A stretch of 64,000 bases of DNA from Anatilimnocola floriformis (GCF_024256385.1 NZ_JAMLFW010000004.1:1-64000), one strand, 5' to 3'; counted from the stretch's first letter, positions 19,201 to 29,735 are shown. The notes: generated by a model not told the origin, from the letters alone. Numbers and translations are program-made.

Positions 19201-22200
19201 GACGAATCGTGAATGAGTCGCCAATTGTATCGGTCCCGCCGTTGATCACTGCCAACGTCGCATCGAGATCGGCGAGCAGATTCAGCGAACCGCCGATGCT
19301 CGGATCGACGCTGCCGGCATCGAGATTGATGGTGATCGTTCCACTGGCAGCCAGCAGCGCCGTAGCCGGTGCGGTCATCGCATCGCCGGCATTCAAAGTC
19401 AGCGTCGAACCGGTCGATTGTAGAATCACATTGGCATTCACGGTCAAATCGTCACCAACGGCTGCGGTGTCGACTGCAGACAGGACGGCCGCGCCACTCG
19501 CGGTGACATTGGCTGCAAGCGTCAGCGGACCGACATTGCCGACGGTTAATGCGCCCCCTTGGTTGCGAGCACCAAAGCTAAGCGTCCGCAGATCAGAAAC
19601 CGTGAGGAGGGCAGCTGCGTTGCTATTGAGTACGTTCACCACGCCGCTCGTGATGTTGCTCAATTGAATTACGCTCAGCGCCGTTTCGATGGGATCAACC
19701 GCAGTGCCGATCCCCGTCGCGGCTTGCAGGAAGATGTTTGTTCCCGTGATGTTGTTGTCATCGTCCGCATCGGTGATCGCGCCACCAGCGACGATGCCGC
19801 CGCCCGTGGTCGTCGTGACATTGGCGATTGCGGCGGATCCCGTCGTCGTCAACGTGTTCGCGCCCAAAGCCAGCGTGCTGTCGTTCGTTCCCGCACCGAT
19901 GTCACCAGCGCCGACAAACGATGAAATAGTTTCGCTGGTCAGCAGTTGCAATGTTGCGCCCAGAGAAACATTGACCGGGCCACCTGCATTGGCAATAGCA
20001 TTGCCGTTCTGCAGGGCCAGTATTCCCTCGGTAACGAACGTGGTTCCGGAATAAGTATTGGTTCCTGCCAGCGTCAAAGTGCCCGCGCCGACTTTCGTGA
20101 AGTTCCGCCCCGCGGCTGTTTCATTGATAACGCCAGTGATGGTTAGTGAGCCGCCTGCGTCCACGCCGATGTTGCGCGTGCCGGTGTCATTGTGCAGCCG
20201 CAACGTGCTCGCAAAAGAGTTCGCGCCATTGACACTGCGGAACGTGGGATTGCTCGTCGTCGCTGCCCCCGAGAGATAAATCGTTTTGCCGGCGGGAATG
20301 CTCACTCCGCCGTTGAGTTCAACGACCGCGTTCGGTCCGAGTACGTGAAAATAGTTGCCGACGATCGAATTATTGCTGCGGAGGCTAATCACGCCTTCGG
20401 CGACATCCATGTAAAAAGTGCCGCCGTTTGTGCCCGAGAGAATCAGTGTGCCAGGGCCGTTCTTATAGGCGTAACCGTTCGAGGTGATGTTGCCGCTGAC
20501 GGTTAGCGTGCCAGCCGCAATGGTGAGGTAACTGATCAGCGTGTTCGAGAACAAGATCGTGCCGGTCCACGTATTGTCACCGGCCGCGTTCCGAATCATG
20601 CCTCCCGTACCCGTTGGATTGTAGGTTGCAGCGTTCGCGACGGTGATGTTATTACGCAAATCAAGCGTGCCACCACCCAGGACGATGACCGCACCCGTAC
20701 CGAGTGCGCTACCGTTGGAAATATCAATCACGCCAGCCGTCAACGTCGTGGTGCCGGTGTAAGTGTTCGCCGTCGGCAGCGACAGCGTACCCGCCCCCAA
20801 CTTGTTGATCGCCGTTCCAGGCAGCGAAGGGCTTGTACCGTTCTGTCCTAAATCGCGAATGACCCCGGTGATGGTTAGATCGTTGCCGACCACGGTATCG
20901 GCCACGTTGATGTTCAGGGTCCGTGGCGTTGCATTGTTGACCAGATAGATCCCCGCCGAGATGGTCGATGCCGCCGAACCTGTGATTAAAAACGTTCCGT
21001 TGGACGAATCACCCACGCGGAAAGGATTGCCCGTGACCGTGCCGCCGTTGAGCGTCAAATTGTTCAGAAAGTTGCTGGCATCGGTCGCAGTGCCAGCGGT
21101 GAAATTCACCGTACCGCCATTCACCACCACGTTGTTCGTGCTGGCGAGGTTCCATTCACTGGCTACATTCAAAATGGCTCCAGTGCCGACAGTAATCGTG
21201 GTCGCTAACGGGAAATAACCGCTATCGACAGCGGCTCCTGTGCGGTTCAACACCAGCGTTCCGTTGCTCACTCCCACGCTGCCAGTGAATGTGCCGACCG
21301 TGCCCGACAATGTTTGCGTGCCCGTACCGGCCTTGATAATCGACAGCGCACCACTGCCGTTCTGCAACGTACCGCTAAAGTTGCCGCCACCGTTCCCTCC
21401 GCCGATGGTGAGCGTATTGGCGCCAACGATATTCTGCACCGTGCCCGAGCCATTCAGCGAATTGATCGTCTGCGCCACGTTGTTCAATTGCAGTGTGCCG
21501 TTCGCCGTAACCGAACTGGCCGAAGAGAGCGTGGCTGCATTCCCCGGTTGAAAGGTCGACGCGGCATTGATCGTTAGGTTGCCCGTCCAGGTATTCGCCA
21601 CGCCGTCGTGTGTGACGCGTCCGCCCGAAATCGTCACGTCAGCCGTTCCCGACCAGACCGCTGTCGCGCCGGACCAGGTGACGCGATCACTGCTGCCGTT
21701 GATCGTCAAAGGATGCAAAATCTGTAACCCGCCTGGCAGCACCTGTTGAGCGTTGTAAGTGCCGATCGCCGACGGCGAGGTCGGCGCCGCCGCTGCAACG
21801 ATGATCGTGTTCGGAATATTCGCTCCCAAACGCAACTGCGTCACGGCAGTTCCGGTTGTCGCTGTTCCGAGTGTGATGGTACCTGTGCTGGCGGAGTTGA
21901 CGCCCGCGACTTGCAACTTGCCCGACTCGACAATCGTGTTGCCCGTGTACGTATTCGCCGCGTTCCCCAAAATGACTCGATTGCCGCCGTCAGCGGCACT
22001 CAAACCACCAGAGCCACCCTTGATGGTGACCGGCCCAGTGCCGCTGATTACACCGTTGAAGGAGTACCACCAATCCGTAGCAGCGCCGTTTGCAGGAACT
22101 TCCAAGATCGCCGGCCGTTGCAGCGTGATGGTGCCCGAGTGAGAAGCGTACTGCGAAGTCCCGAGCAAGGTCGCAGTCCCGGTACCGCTGGAACTCACCG

Positions 22201-24553
22201 TGATCGGATTCGCGATGTTCGCGCCGAGTCCGAGCGTCACGTTGCTCGCCCGCGTGCTCGCATCTCCCAGCGTGATGCCACCCGTCCCAGCTGCGGTCGC
22301 GTTGTTGAGTTGCAGCGTTCCTTGGCTGATGGTGGTGCCCGCCGTGTAGAGCCCCGCTCCGGTTAAGGTAAGAGTGCCGGCCCCGATTTTGCGCAAGGCG
22401 AGAAAGGCATTGTTTTGCGCACCTTGTCCAATGCTGCCCGCGAACGTACTCGTTGTGTCGCCAGCGCCGACGGTCAAAGTTTGCACCGCGCTGTTGCTGG
22501 TCGGCACCCACACACTCCCCGCGCCCGTCAGACCTGCGATCGTCTCCGTGCCGCCGCCAACCGTATCGAGCCGAAAGTTGCCGTTGTTCGTTACCGTGGC
22601 GGTATCAGGAATGACTTCGCTGGCCGACAGCCGCAAATACACGCCGCTGTTGATCGTTACGCCGCCAGCAAAACTATTGCCGGGGTTGTTGAGTTCCAGA
22701 CCAGGAGTACCGCCGCCCCCAGCAGCCGTAAATCCACCTGGACCGCTAATCACGCCGCTCAACAGGCGATAGTTATTGTTCGGCGCAATCGTATTGCCCG
22801 TGTTGTTGAGCGTGATGTTGTTGGCCAGATTCACCGAGGTATTCAGCGTTCCGCCGTTCATCGTCAACACACCCGTGCCGAGTGCTGCCGTGTTCGAGGC
22901 CGTCAACGTTCCAGCGGTGACCGTTGCGCCACCAGTAAAAGTATTCGCGCCGCCAAGTGCAAAGGTTCCCACTCCCAGCTTGGTGACGCTCCCCGCGCCC
23001 GAGACCACGCCGTTGTAAGTCGTCACACCAGCAGTTCCCGCGTCCAAGATCGTGGCTCGGTTGAGCGCCAACGTTCCAGTGCTCGTCGCCGTCGCTGTTT
23101 CGCCCGAGATCGTCACTGTGCCCGTTCCACTCGCGCTTACGACCAGCGGATTCGCAATTCCAGCGAGCAGACTGAGCTGAATGTTGTTGGCCAGCGTGTT
23201 CGCATCGCCCAGCGTCACCGTCTGCGTACCAAAGCCCGTCGCAGCCGTCGTTCGCAACGTCCCTTGGCTCAACGTGGTGCCGCCGGTGTAAGTATTCACG
23301 CCGCCGAGCGTCAGCGAACCGCTCCCCGTTTTCGTAACTGTGCCCGTTCCTGAGATCACACCGCTGTAAGTGGTCGTGGCCGTTTGATTCACCGTCAACG
23401 CCAACGCGCCGAGCACGATGTTGCCGCCCGTCGTTCCACCACCCGACAGCGAAGCCACCGTTGCCGCTTGTGAAGCAAGCGTGAAATTCACACCGGCCGT
23501 GTTGTCGAGAATCAGATTAACTGCCGAGAGATTATTGCTCCCGTTCATCTGCGCCAGGCCGCCACCTTGAACCTGAATCGTGCCCGCCGACACCGTGGTG
23601 TTGTCGAGAAAGAGCGTGTTCGTGCCGACCTTCGATAGCGTAAAGTTATTCATCGTGATCGAGTTCGGGCCGTGGCCCGAGTTGATCATGCGAATGCTAC
23701 CCGTGCCGCCGATCGAGGCATTGGCGGTCAGTGCAATGAACGATATCGAGCGATTGCCCGTGCCACTGTCACCGCCGTTGTTCACAAACGCGCCTTGGCC
23801 AGCGGTGCCAGTTCCCGCAATCGTGATTCCGTAGAAAAAGTCGATGCCGCCCGTCGCACCCCGCGAAGAGCCATTCATGTCGACTGTCGCGCCATTAGCC
23901 ACCTGAATCTTCGTGACGGCCGTGTTGAAAGCACCGAACGCCCCGCTGACGGAAGTTGTATTGCTGCTGATCGCGATGCCCGCGTCGATCAAATTGTTGC
24001 CGGTGTACGTGCTCACCGCGCCGAGATTCAATGTGCCGGCGCCGATCTTTCGCAATCCGCCCGTGCCCGACATGACGGCCGCCGCGCCGGTGACAATGGT
24101 CGACGTTCCTTGCGTGTCGATCGTCGTATCGGCGACCATCGTGAACGGTGTGTTGAGCGTGTTCGTTCCCGTCGTAGAAATGATGTCGGTTCCCGCGTTG
24201 TCGAGCGAGATCGCATTGCCGCTGATCGAATAACCGCCGGCCGTGAACTGCAACGTGTAACTATTGAGCGCGGTCGTGTTGTTTGTTTGCGTGAGGTTCA
24301 GCCCGGCCGCATCAAAGATCAGCGTATCGCCATCGGCAGGCAGCGCGTCGCCGGACCAGTTGGTGCTGACGCCCGCGGTCCCCGTGCCCCAGTTGCCGTC
24401 GACATCGCCCACCCAAGTCAACGTCGCCAGCAGCGAACGTACTTCGAGTTGTTCGAAGAACATTCGCCGGCGGCGATTGATCTGGCGAGCCGAGAAAGCA
24501 ATCCGTTGCGAGTGAAGTTCACGAGTGCGCAGACTAGCGGCGAGGCGAGGCAT
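16271..24553 (-). CDS. Giant adhesin-like protein with autotransporter-type repeats and RTX calcium repeats
   Basis: A 2760-residue protein. The N-terminus has a long Arg-rich leader and then [13 protein letters not shown], the LE.R.LLA-type motif found on very large planctomycete exported proteins. Residues about 50-1750 carry many passenger-associated repeats of the form [15 protein letters not shown]...GTL, which predict a beta-helix. Near the C-terminus (about 2500-2680) are RTX nonapeptides GG.GND.L.GG that bind calcium. No beta-barrel translocator domain is visible, so it is not a classical autotransporter. It is probably a surface or matrix adhesin. It is the only gene over 8.3 kb. Confidence 0.88.
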   Translation of the reverse strand: MPRLAASLRTRELHSQRIAFSARQINRRRRMFFEQLEVRSLLATLTWVGDVDGNWGTGTAGVSTNWSGDALPADGDTLIFDAAGLNLTQTNNTTALNSYTLQFTAGGYSISGNAISLDNAGTDIISTTGTNTLNTPFTMVADTTIDTQGTSTIVTGAAAVMSGTGGLRKIGAGTLNLGAVSTYTGNNLIDAGIAISSNTTSVSGAFGAFNTAVTKIQVANGATVDMNGSSRGATGGIDFFYGITIAGTGTAGQGAFVNNGGDSGTGNRSISFIALTANASIGGTGSIRMINSGHGPNSITMNNFTLSKVGTNTLFLDNTTVSAGTIQVQGGGLAQMNGSNNLSAVNLILDNTAGVNFTLASQAATVASLSGGGTTGGNIVLGALALTVNQTATTTYSGVISGTGTVTKTGSGSLTLGGVNTYTGGTTLSQGTLRTTAATGFGTQTVTLGDANTLANNIQLSLLAGIANPLVVSASGTGTVTISGETATATSTGTLALNRATILDAGTAGVTTYNGVVSGAGSVTKLGVGTFALGGANTFTGGATVTAGTLTASNTAALGTGVLTMNGGTLNTSVNLANNITLNNTGNTIAPNNNYRLLSGVISGPGGFTAAGGGGTPGLELNNPGNSFAGGVTINSGVYLRLSASEVIPDTATVTNNGNFRLDTVGGGTETIAGLTGAGSVWVPTSNSAVQTLTVGAGDTTSTFAGSIGQGAQNNAFLALRKIGAGTLTLTGAGLYTAGTTISQGTLQLNNATAAGTGGITLGDASTRASNVTLGLGANIANPITVSSSGTGTATLLGTSQYASHSGTITLQRPAILEVPANGAATDWWYSFNGVISGTGPVTIKGGSGGLSAADGGNRVILGNAANTYTGNTIVESGKLQVAGVNSASTGTITLGTATTGTAVTQLRLGANIPNTIIVAAAAPTSPSAIGTYNAQQVLPGGLQILHPLTINGSSDRVTWSGATAVWSGTADVTISGGRVTHDGVANTWTGNLTINAASTFQPGNAATLSSASSVTANGTLQLNNVAQTINSLNGSGTVQNIVGANTLTIGGGNGGGNFSGTLQNGSGALSIIKAGTGTQTLSGTVGTFTGSVGVSNGTLVLNRTGAAVDSGYFPLATTITVGTGAILNVASEWNLASTNNVVVNGGTVNFTAGTATDASNFLNNLTLNGGTVTGNPFRVGDSSNGTFLITGSAASTISAGIYLVNNATPRTLNINVADTVVGNDLTITGVIRDLGQNGTSPSLPGTAINKLGAGTLSLPTANTYTGTTTLTAGVIDISNGSALGTGAVIVLGGGTLDLRNNITVANAATYNPTGTGGMIRNAAGDNTWTGTILFSNTLISYLTIAAGTLTVSGNITSNGYAYKNGPGTLILSGTNGGTFYMDVAEGVISLRSNNSIVGNYFHVLGPNAVVELNGGVSIPAGKTIYLSGAATTSNPTFRSVNGANSFASTLRLHNDTGTRNIGVDAGGSLTITGVINETAAGRNFTKVGAGTLTLAGTNTYSGTTFVTEGILALQNGNAIANAGGPVNVSLGATLQLLTSETISSFVGAGDIGAGTNDSTLALGANTLTTTGSAAIANVTTTTGGGIVAGGAITDADDDNNITGTNIFLQAATGIGTAVDPIETALSVIQLSNITSGVVNVLNSNAAALLTVSDLRTLSFGARNQGGALTVGNVGPLTLAANVTASGAAVLSAVDTAAVGDDLTVNANVILQSTGSTLTLNAGDAMTAPATALLAASGTITINLDAGSVDPSIGGSLNLLADLDATLAVINGGTDTIGDSFTIRPDQDTANILTPIQVFGAAPTGTPIGDSLTLVLTGLGVPTLTLTPGSGSGAFSFGAAAASLVYDNIENIITSPVLPYNLVVDMKYLGYENASPDAILAQISPDGANLQLNVNAAPIFSGAKTGIQSLTIIGSNDNETLTIQETAGGLPMFAGGAPIVNNTGIGGGVSAGSHLGSSADLTLETLRPTGAPWDASDVSFHFDAGGGTDSLQLNLTSTSNAALFSDTTSTGSGNLLVAPGTFATLGAPSLLVSFEKIEPVSLSGNGGALLIDGTATPALSTLTLTDIGTQTQVAADVGLPTTSSSGFSGLTVVGGDGAENIQVVSVDAGVLTSLQINAGNTNNWLGIAGGDTAADTLRLQTLPATVAALLVGGGGSDLFELCNGSNTVDQILGTVTIDGTDGNLAGNTDTLTIIDTGDTSGDDVVIGAVNPLTSADYFIDGITTTTSSDVIFRNIDVLNYSATAGDDKIDGRFVNTVPVHDLSIVNISGWIGSDQFLLFTSDQLGGSGAGFTPTGVTSGVSTINLYGDAPGNPHANDGVDRFGENPQNLVGTGSSNVGLVVPGTIRSIRPSVSTAINIDGGTPIGVASPLGDIVGDVLNLDISGIGNTAPVIVSSNSPGALAVSGIQPLNWTEIEDMNLVDQGKLTNVQIGDLFGRGTPGVDMVQFVVNSSNANPNGVRVRINSTVGDYRASNKTVMYSGDSNDYITQANLRIPAEFYGEGGDDYISGATGNDWLSGGLGSDSINGGGGDNVIWGDNAPTLPTDPTPQDSAVGGNDILSGLGGNDVFYGGGGDDQVSAGGGNDYAYGGQGDDLLDGSDGDDRLYGGAGNDVLGGQVGNDLLSGGGNDDKLYGGIGNDVLIGGTGADLIDGGDGNDLLISGSVANETSSWTSVANTTTFSPVTYFSPISNDVALLTLLTQWATAGNRSSLDTITHDGVHDEAFGGLGDDDFCWETADVSPRLTPQDYNGPAMGSDERFGPT

Positions 24554-25064
24554 GGATGGCGAGCTTCCCGGGGGCGGTTCAGTTAGCGCGCAGCACGACC
24601 ACGCGGAGTTGTGGCTCCGTTTTTCAGGACATGCGCGCAGTCAAGCCATGCTCTGTCGGCAGCAATGGCACGGGTGGGAGGCGAGCGACGAACGAGACCA
24701 AGGACCTCGGGAAGAGCGAGGATTTACCTTCGGCAGGGAGGAGCAAACCGCTGGGTCACGGGAGGCGAGAGAGTGCCGACCACATGCTGAAGTCCCACTC
24801 GGCTGCTTCGAAAACGTCGCAAGCCAACGACTCAGGAAGAGGATTCATCGTCGAGGCCAAGCTTAATTTCCACTTGCGATGTTGACAATGGTTCTGCGAA
24901 TAATTCCGCGCTTTTCTGCCGTAACTTTGCAAGACTTTGAACGCGACAGAGTGTCGCAACCGCAGCGCGCGCAGTAAACCGTCATGAGGATGAACCCCCT
25001 CTCACCGGTGCATCGCAATGCAGCCACGTGGGGGAATGAGCCGCTCACGCCGACGTTGCAGCAT
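24554..25064. other. 510-bp gap, no supported gene
   Basis: Region upstream of the giant gene and downstream of the deaminase gene. Short open frames here have Arg/Ser-rich shadow-like composition. I see no RNA gene or clear terminator apart from a run of T at about 25074-25083. Confidence 0.4.
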
Positions 25065-25511
25065 TCACGAGAAATTTTTTTTCTCAAAAATGAAGCGTCC
25101 AGGCAGCAAATCGGCCATGTTTACTTCTGCAACCTGATCGGGCCGCTGCACATCGACGAGCAAAATGGACAACTGCGGCGCAAACTCCGCCAGCACTTGT
25201 CGACACGCGCCACACGGAGAGACACCACCAGCCGAAGCAATCGCCAGGCGTGCAAACTGCTGCTCGCCATCGGCTACTGCCGAAAAGATCGCCGTGCGCT
25301 CGGCGCAATTCGTCAAACCATACGAGGCATTTTCGACATTGCAGCCGACGAACTGCTTACCAGCAGGTGTAACGATCGCAGCTCCCACCAGAAACTTCGA
25401 ATAGGGCGCAAACGCCCGCTCGCGCACCGCCAGCGCCGCCTCGACCAGGGCACGATCTTCGACAGATAGCTCCGCCAGCTGACGAAACACGATCGGCAAG
25501 GGAGACGACAT
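25065..25511 (-). CDS. cdd: Cytidine deaminase
   Basis: A 148-residue protein, close to the usual size of the tetrameric enzyme. The ATG at 25511 has an AAGGTG upstream. It has the substrate loop FLVGAAIVTP and GCNVENASYGL, the zinc/catalytic motif CAERTAIF (Cys plus proton-shuttling Glu) and PCGACRQVL with the other two zinc Cys. It converts cytidine and deoxycytidine to uridine forms in pyrimidine salvage. It lies just upstream (plus-strand view) of the tRNA-Val gene. Confidence 0.93.
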   Translation of the reverse strand: MSSPLPIVFRQLAELSVEDRALVEAALAVRERAFAPYSKFLVGAAIVTPAGKQFVGCNVENASYGLTNCAERTAIFSAVADGEQQFARLAIASAGGVSPCGACRQVLAEFAPQLSILLVDVQRPDQVAEVNMADLLPGRFIFEKKNFS

Positions 25512-25659
25512 ACGGCTCAACACCTTCGAGCGAGTCACAAGCAACCAATCAACAAACAACGTTCGCTCATTCTGCCGTCGGCCTCCTCGCATTGACAGCC
25601 CATCGCCACCGAATCTACGATGCAAGGGCTTCGCGGCAGGGCACTGTCCTGCCGCATCC

Positions 25660-25733
25660 GGGCGGTTAGCTCAGTTGGTTAGAGCGCCACTCTTACACAG
25701 TGGATGTCGTGGGTTCGAGTCCCCCACCGCCCA
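25660..25733 (+). tRNA. tRNA-Val(TAC)
   Basis: A complete cloverleaf: acceptor GGGCGGT/ACCGCCC with discriminator A, D arm with AGCTCAGTTGG, anticodon stem CCACT/AGTGG with loop CTTACAC (anticodon TAC at 25694-25696), and T arm GTGGG-TTCGAGT-CCCCC. CCA is not fully encoded. The 3' half is the attachment site of an integrated phage, and the insertion regenerates the sequence so the tRNA stays intact. Confidence 0.95.
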
Positions 25734-25735
25734 TT
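25688..25735 (+). repeat. attL: 48-bp attachment core in tRNA-Val
   Basis: From CACTCTTACACAG in the anticodon arm to the CCCATT just after the tRNA end, these 48 bp are identical to 49879-49926. The identity ends sharply on both sides, as expected for a tyrosine-recombinase crossover core in the anticodon/T-arm region. Confidence 0.93.
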
Positions 25736-25776
25736 CGCAAAGCCTTATCAGATAACGAGTTACAGCTTAGGTAACT

Positions 25777-25812
25777 TTGGGTAAATCGCCTTGGGTAAAA
25801 CCTTGGGTAAAT
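25777..25812 (+). promoter_or_regulatory. Integrase arm-type sites, left end
   Basis: Three copies of TTGGGTAAA(T/A) at 25777, 25791 and 25803, the last continuing as TTGGGTAAATCGGGACG. The same sequences occur inside the right end (49782-49831). Placement about 45-75 bp from the core matches the arm sites of lambda-type tyrosine integrases. Confidence 0.75.
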
Positions 25813-25839
25813 CGGGACGTTCAGACGGAAACGGAAACG

Positions 25840-25876
25840 AAAAAAGCCACCGGCAAATAATCCGGTGGCTTTCTTT
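25840..25876 (-). terminator. Terminator of the element 1 late genes
   Basis: An 11-bp stem AAAGCCACCGG/CCGGTGGCTTT with an 8-base loop. On the minus strand it is followed by a T-rich tract, placed after the last late-strand gene (stop at 25902). Confidence 0.8.
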
Positions 25877-25901
25877 GTATACGTTCTGAGGACTTAGGCA
25901 A

Positions 25902-26240
25902 CTACTTCCCGAAGTTCTCTAGCGACTTTAGAACGTCGATTGCTGCGGCCACGCTTCCGGCCTGCCGCACGAACTCGCTTGCCGAAGCAATCAACCCGGC
26001 TGCCGATCCGTTCGATGCCGCAGCTTTAGCCGCAGGTTTCTTTCCTGCCTTGCCGCCGCTGCGTTTTTTCGTCAGCCCCATTTTGCTTTTGATCGTGGCC
26101 ACGAGCGGTTCGGAAACTGTCGTCCCCGTTTTTGCAAGAGCCTCGATTACTTCGGCGCTCTTTGCCGTCTTGTGATCCGTGAAGTAGGCCCGAATCATCT
26201 CAGACTTGTTGCCGTCGTTTGCCGCTGCTTTCTTCGCCAT
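25902..26240 (-). CDS. Small basic protein with HTH-like N-terminus
   Basis: A 112-residue protein. I chose the ATG at 26240 (GGGAG eight bases upstream) over a GTG nine bases earlier. N-terminal half: KKAAANDGNKSEMIRAYF, then a segment with EVIEALAKTGTTVS, resembling a small helix-turn-helix; then a Lys/Gly/Ala-rich linker (KKRSGGKAGKKPAAK) and a C-terminal helix. A homologue sits at the same relative place in element 2 (51813-52193). This family of small MAKK...NKS..IR.Y proteins is typical of planctomycetes; probably nucleic-acid binding, role unknown. Confidence 0.65.
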   Translation of the reverse strand: MAKKAAANDGNKSEMIRAYFTDHKTAKSAEVIEALAKTGTTVSEPLVATIKSKMGLTKKRSGGKAGKKPAAKAAASNGSAAGLIASASEFVRQAGSVAAAIDVLKSLENFGK

Positions 26241-26355
26241 TCGATTCACTCCCGATGTAGAGAACTAAAAACCAACCGAGAGGCTATCTTGCTTTGAACT
26301 TTCTCTATAGTCCACCGCACTGACTATATTCTTTCAAGCAACTTCTTGACGATTA

Positions 26356-27627
26356 TCAAACGTCTAGTTGACCACGGTTCCGCTTTATAACGAACTCGCC
26401 ACGGTTCCGCTTGATACTCAGCCTGCCTCGATTCGTTCGGCCTGCGAGTGAACCCGTCAGCCGCAGGTTGCAGTAACCCGACGACGAACCGACAGCCGAA
26501 CCGGCAAGCGTAATCGAACCGGCTCCCGTGCCACTAACCACGCTCGCAGCCACAACCGAACCGAGCGCCGAACTTACCATCGTGATCGAACCGGACGCTG
26601 TGCCGCTGCGGTAGTTGTTCACCACCGAACCGATAGCCGAACCACTCACGCCAACCGAACCGGACGCTGTGCCGTTCACGTAGGTAAACACCTTTGAACC
26701 AACCGCCGAACCGGAAAGAACAATCGAACCGGACGCAGTGCCGTTCTTCACGTTCGCAGGAACAATCGAGGCGACACCCGAACCCGATAGACCTATCGAA
26801 CCGGACGCAGTGCCGTTGACCACGCTCGCAGCCACAACCGAACCTGCGGCCAATCCGCTCAACGATACGCTCCCCGAACCCGTGCCGCTGACTTGAGTCA
26901 CGGGAACAATCGAGGCAACCGCCGAACCGCTTAGGCCAATCGAACCGGACGCAGTGCCATCAACGATAACCACGGCAGCGGAACCAACCGCCGAACCGGA
27001 CAACGATATTGTTCCCGAACCTGTGCCGCTGACTTGAGTCACGGAAACAATCGAGGCAACCGCCGAACCATCGAGAGCGATTGCACCGGACGCTGTGCCG
27101 CCGATGACAGTGACGGGCACAATCGAGGCAACCGCCGAACCATCGAGGGCAATCGAACCGGACGCTGTGCCATTGACTAGGACGATAGCCGAACTACCGA
27201 CAGCCGAACCGGACAACGCTATGGTTCCGCTGCCTGATCCATCGACCACAACCACGGCAGATGAACCGACAGCGGAACCCGATAGCGTAATCGAACCGGA
27301 CGCAGTGCCGCTGATGACAGTGACGGGCACAATAGAAGCGACTGCCGAACCATCGAGGCTTATCGATCCGCTCGCAGTGCCGTTCACCACAACAACCGCA
27401 GCGGACCCAACCGCCGAACCTGATAGAGATATTGAACCGGACGCTGTGCCGTTGACCACAACCACGGCAGCGGAACCGACAGCCGAACCCGAAAGGGTAA
27501 TCGAACCTGAGCCTGTGCCCTCGATGTCGCCGCAGTCGCCGCCACCATCTTCGCACGGGTTGATCGTTGCTAGTTGTGAGCGACCGAGAATAAAACAGTC
27601 GCTGCCTAAGATTGAGTTGTAAGCCAT
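26356..27627 (-). CDS. Virion-associated tandem-repeat protein (SILGSD head)
   Basis: A 423-residue protein. The first 32 residues (MAYNSILGSD...NPCEDGGG) resemble the start of the much larger element 2 protein at 60759-63149. About 15 tandem repeats of roughly 23 residues follow, of the form GTASGSISLSGSAVGS plus a VVVV-like strand, nearly all Gly, Ser, Ala, Val, Thr. The C-terminus is basic (RGRLSIKRNRGEFVIKRNRG). A beta-rich fibre or decoration role is likely from its place after the fibre gene. The start has TACATA five nucleotides upstream instead of a ribosome site. Confidence 0.6.
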   Translation of the reverse strand: MAYNSILGSDCFILGRSQLATINPCEDGGGDCGDIEGTGSGSITLSGSAVGSAAVVVVNGTASGSISLSGSAVGSAAVVVVNGTASGSISLDGSAVASIVPVTVISGTASGSITLSGSAVGSSAVVVVDGSGSGTIALSGSAVGSSAIVLVNGTASGSIALDGSAVASIVPVTVIGGTASGAIALDGSAVASIVSVTQVSGTGSGTISLSGSAVGSAAVVIVDGTASGSIGLSGSAVASIVPVTQVSGTGSGSVSLSGLAAGSVVAASVVNGTASGSIGLSGSGVASIVPANVKNGTASGSIVLSGSAVGSKVFTYVNGTASGSVGVSGSAIGSVVNNYRSGTASGSITMVSSALGSVVAASVVSGTGAGSITLAGSAVGSSSGYCNLRLTGSLAGRTNRGRLSIKRNRGEFVIKRNRGQLDV

Positions 27628-27631
27628 ACCC

Positions 27632-27637
27632 TATGTA
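27632..27637 (-). promoter_or_regulatory. TANATA late motif (TACATA) before the repeat protein
   Basis: Minus strand reads CATACATAGGGTATG, with the last three bases the start codon. No -35 box and no separate Shine-Dalgarno site. Confidence 0.5.
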
Positions 27638-27649
27638 TGGCCAAGCGGC

Positions 27650-28663
27650 TTAACTTGCGCTGCCGCTGCCTGCCGTGTAAACTTCCTGCTCGATGACTTC
27701 TAACGTCGCTGCCCAGTTTGTGGTAACGGACGATTCAGTGTTTTGCACGATGACGTTAAATGTATTGGAACCGGTGGTCACGTTGCACTTCATCGCCACG
27801 CCGCCTGCCATGTTCCCGTTGTAGTCGGTGCCGAAGTCTCGATTAGATTGGCCAGAGGCAAGCAACTGAGTGAGCGGGTAAAGCGTGACGGATGGTTCCA
27901 CGTAGGCAACCCACGAGTAATGCCAAACGGCTGCGGCGAAATTGCTGTCAACACCGAATACCCGCAACGAACAATGCACCATGCAATTGGGGCGAAAGAA
28001 TTGTAAGCCCCCAAGCTCATTAAAATACATATACACTTGCGAGGTATCGCTGTTGATCTTTGAACCGACACAACGATAAGTTTGCGTGTGGAAGCTGCCG
28101 TTCTGCCGGTTGCTTTCATAGATCACATCGGGTGTCATCATCGTGCAGCCGTTGCCAATCGCCACGCTGTAAGCTGCCTCGTCTGAAGAGTGGCTGTCGC
28201 CGATTGCAACCGTGCCCGCAACTGAACCTAAAAGGCTGTTTGAATTGCCCAGCACTTTGCAGCTATCACCCTCAACCGCATTAGCATAGCCGTTCACGTT
28301 GTTGGAATATCCGGTAATCGTGTTGTTGTAGCCAAACACGTAGTCGCTCGCATCGGACACGTAGTTGTTCACGCCGCTATTGTGCATCATCGAGTTCAAC
28401 GCACCTTTGCTGAGCACCGGCACTACATCAGCACCTGAAGAATGACTTGCCGCAGTTGTTCCTTCGGCCCCTCGCTCGACCGCATTCAATTGGCCAGTCT
28501 GTGCTGTCTCGATTCGGATAATCTCGTCATCGATCATCACACGATAATCACCAGTGAGGGGGAAGCCTGTGACATCAGTAATCGGAATGGCCGTGACAGA
28601 ATTGTTGATGCCGCTAGAGAGAGTTGTGCGGATCGGATCATTTACAAACAGTTCAGTTTTCAT
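27650..28663 (-). CDS. Putative tail-fibre/receptor-binding protein
   Basis: A 337-residue protein. I chose the ATG at 28663, because it carries the TANATA start context and overlaps the upstream stop region; a longer reading would add only MSETIYS. The N-terminal module (about residues 1-75: SSGINNSVTAIPITDVTGFP, then RVMIDDEIIRIE and RGAEGTTAASHSSG) is shared with the element 2 fibre at 53599-54498. Residues 90-175 are rich in short hydrophobic-Asn repeats (NNYVSDASDYVFGYNNTITG) like trimeric adhesin head repeats. It probably binds the host surface. Confidence 0.6.
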   Translation of the reverse strand: MKTELFVNDPIRTTLSSGINNSVTAIPITDVTGFPLTGDYRVMIDDEIIRIETAQTGQLNAVERGAEGTTAASHSSGADVVPVLSKGALNSMMHNSGVNNYVSDASDYVFGYNNTITGYSNNVNGYANAVEGDSCKVLGNSNSLLGSVAGTVAIGDSHSSDEAAYSVAIGNGCTMMTPDVIYESNRQNGSFHTQTYRCVGSKINSDTSQVYMYFNELGGLQFFRPNCMVHCSLRVFGVDSNFAAAVWHYSWVAYVEPSVTLYPLTQLLASGQSNRDFGTDYNGNMAGGVAMKCNVTTGSNTFNVIVQNTESSVTTNWAATLEVIEQEVYTAGSGSAS

Positions 28664-28664
28664 G

Positions 28665-29306
28665 CTATATATAGTTTCGCTCAAGCGACTTTAGCTCATT
28701 CCACATTCGCTCATCGTAGATACCATCAGGCCCGATGTCAGAGAGGCTTGACCGTTGACCGAACAACCACTGTTCCGGGCAATAGACTTTGTGCAGGGCG
28801 CACCACTTGCCGATAGCGTGGTCGATGTGATCGGTTGTTGCATACAGCAGCCGCAATATGGTTGGCATTGTCCGGCGAGGTAGAACATAGGCATGAGTGC
28901 GGCAGACATACCGGCCCCTGAAGATCCATTCAAAGTCAGTCCACAATAACTTCGGCGGCAGAATGTGTTGACCACCGAGGAACAACATGTCCCAATCGTG
29001 CGGCACGTTCTTGCAAAAGATTTCTAGCTTCGGCCAAATGTCCTTGGTCCAACAAACATCGTCCTCAAGGACAAAGATTTGTTCTTCGTTGTTGGCAAGT
29101 GCATCCTCGATGACTCGGATGTGGGATTGACGACAACCCCATGCACCGGCATTTGCTTTCCAATTGCGGGGCAAAGGCAGGTTCGTTCCATCAACCGCTT
29201 TGACAACCGTGACCGGCGAACATGGCCAGCCGTGTTCTATCTGGTTGTCGGCGAATTCCTTCAGCCGATCTTCACGCCGAGCAAGATTGATTAGGTAAGT
29301 TTTCAT
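28665..29306 (-). CDS. Phage-encoded glycosyltransferase, family 25-like
   Basis: A 213-residue protein starting at the ATG at 29306 (TAATG overlap with the previous gene). It matches the GT25/LPS-biosynthesis type: YLINLARREDRLKEF at the N-terminus, AVDG, WGCRQSHIRVIEDAL, FVLEDDVCW (the DxD-like acidic metal site) and DWDMLFLGG. These enzymes move a sugar from a UDP donor. Lying between tail-tip and fibre genes, it could glycosylate a virion protein or alter the host envelope; which one cannot be told. Confidence 0.75.
   Translation of the reverse strand: MKTYLINLARREDRLKEFADNQIEHGWPCSPVTVVKAVDGTNLPLPRNWKANAGAWGCRQSHIRVIEDALANNEEQIFVLEDDVCWTKDIWPKLEIFCKNVPHDWDMLFLGGQHILPPKLLWTDFEWIFRGRYVCRTHAYVLPRRTMPTILRLLYATTDHIDHAIGKWCALHKVYCPEQWLFGQRSSLSDIGPDGIYDERMWNELKSLERNYI
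28666..28673 (-). promoter_or_regulatory. TANATA late motif (TATATA) before the fibre gene
   Basis: Minus strand reads CTATATATAGCATG. The motif includes the stop codon of the glycosyltransferase gene. Confidence 0.45.
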
Positions 29307-29707
29307 TAGCTGAGCGTGATGTCGAGGGCACCGATAGCAAGCTTGAACCGTTCGCACGCTGCAACCGAACCACCAGTGATCGAACCATAAGCAAGCAAGT
29401 TGCCTGCACTCGATGCGTCAGTGATAGCCCAATGCGTTGCGGTGTAGGAACCGGCAGCGGCAGGGAACAAGATGTCAGAAAGATTCTGCGTGGCCAAGTC
29501 AGTCGTGCCGTCCCAATTAGAATCGGACGCACCGAGCGATTGCCGTGCATAGTTGCCGTCAGCTACTTCAACAATAGTGCTGCCGGTTGACGATGACGTG
29601 GGCGACGTTGTGCAAAGACAAACGTAGCGAGTAGTTGTTTTTGACCACGTATCCGTGCGGAGTAAGTGGTTGCGGAATAGATTGCCTGCGTATTTTGATA
29701 TAGCCAT
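29306..29707 (-). CDS. Phage tail-tip/fibre-associated protein
   Basis: A 133-residue protein with homologue 63237-63662 in element 2. Shared features: a short helix (SKYAGNLFRNHLLRTDTW), a strand with Y.CL.TT, the S(S/T)GST.VE motif, then YARQSLGA, a variable middle, and a Gly-rich C-terminal half with GNLLAYGSITGG and a terminal ITLS strand. This is the layout of small beta-rich phage fibre or base proteins. Exact role unknown. Confidence 0.6.
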   Translation of the reverse strand: MAISKYAGNLFRNHLLRTDTWSKTTTRYVCLCTTSPTSSSTGSTIVEVADGNYARQSLGASDSNWDGTTDLATQNLSDILFPAAAGSYTATHWAITDASSAGNLLAYGSITGGSVAACERFKLAIGALDITLS

Positions 29708-29711
29708 ACCG

Positions 29712-29717
29712 TATGTA
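29712..29717 (-). promoter_or_regulatory. TANATA late motif (TACATA)
   Basis: Minus strand reads CATACATACGGTATG, ending in the start codon of the 29306-29707 gene. Confidence 0.5.
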
Positions 29718-29735
29718 TGAACGGCAATTCAAATT

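Noticed and set aside
24863-25087. 74-residue minus-strand ORF with Cys
   Set aside because: No start signal or coupling; seems chance coding in a gap.
26356-27627. CRISPR or DNA-level repeat array
   Set aside because: The repeats are in one open frame, vary mainly at silent positions and have no spacer-like unique parts; they are protein repeats.
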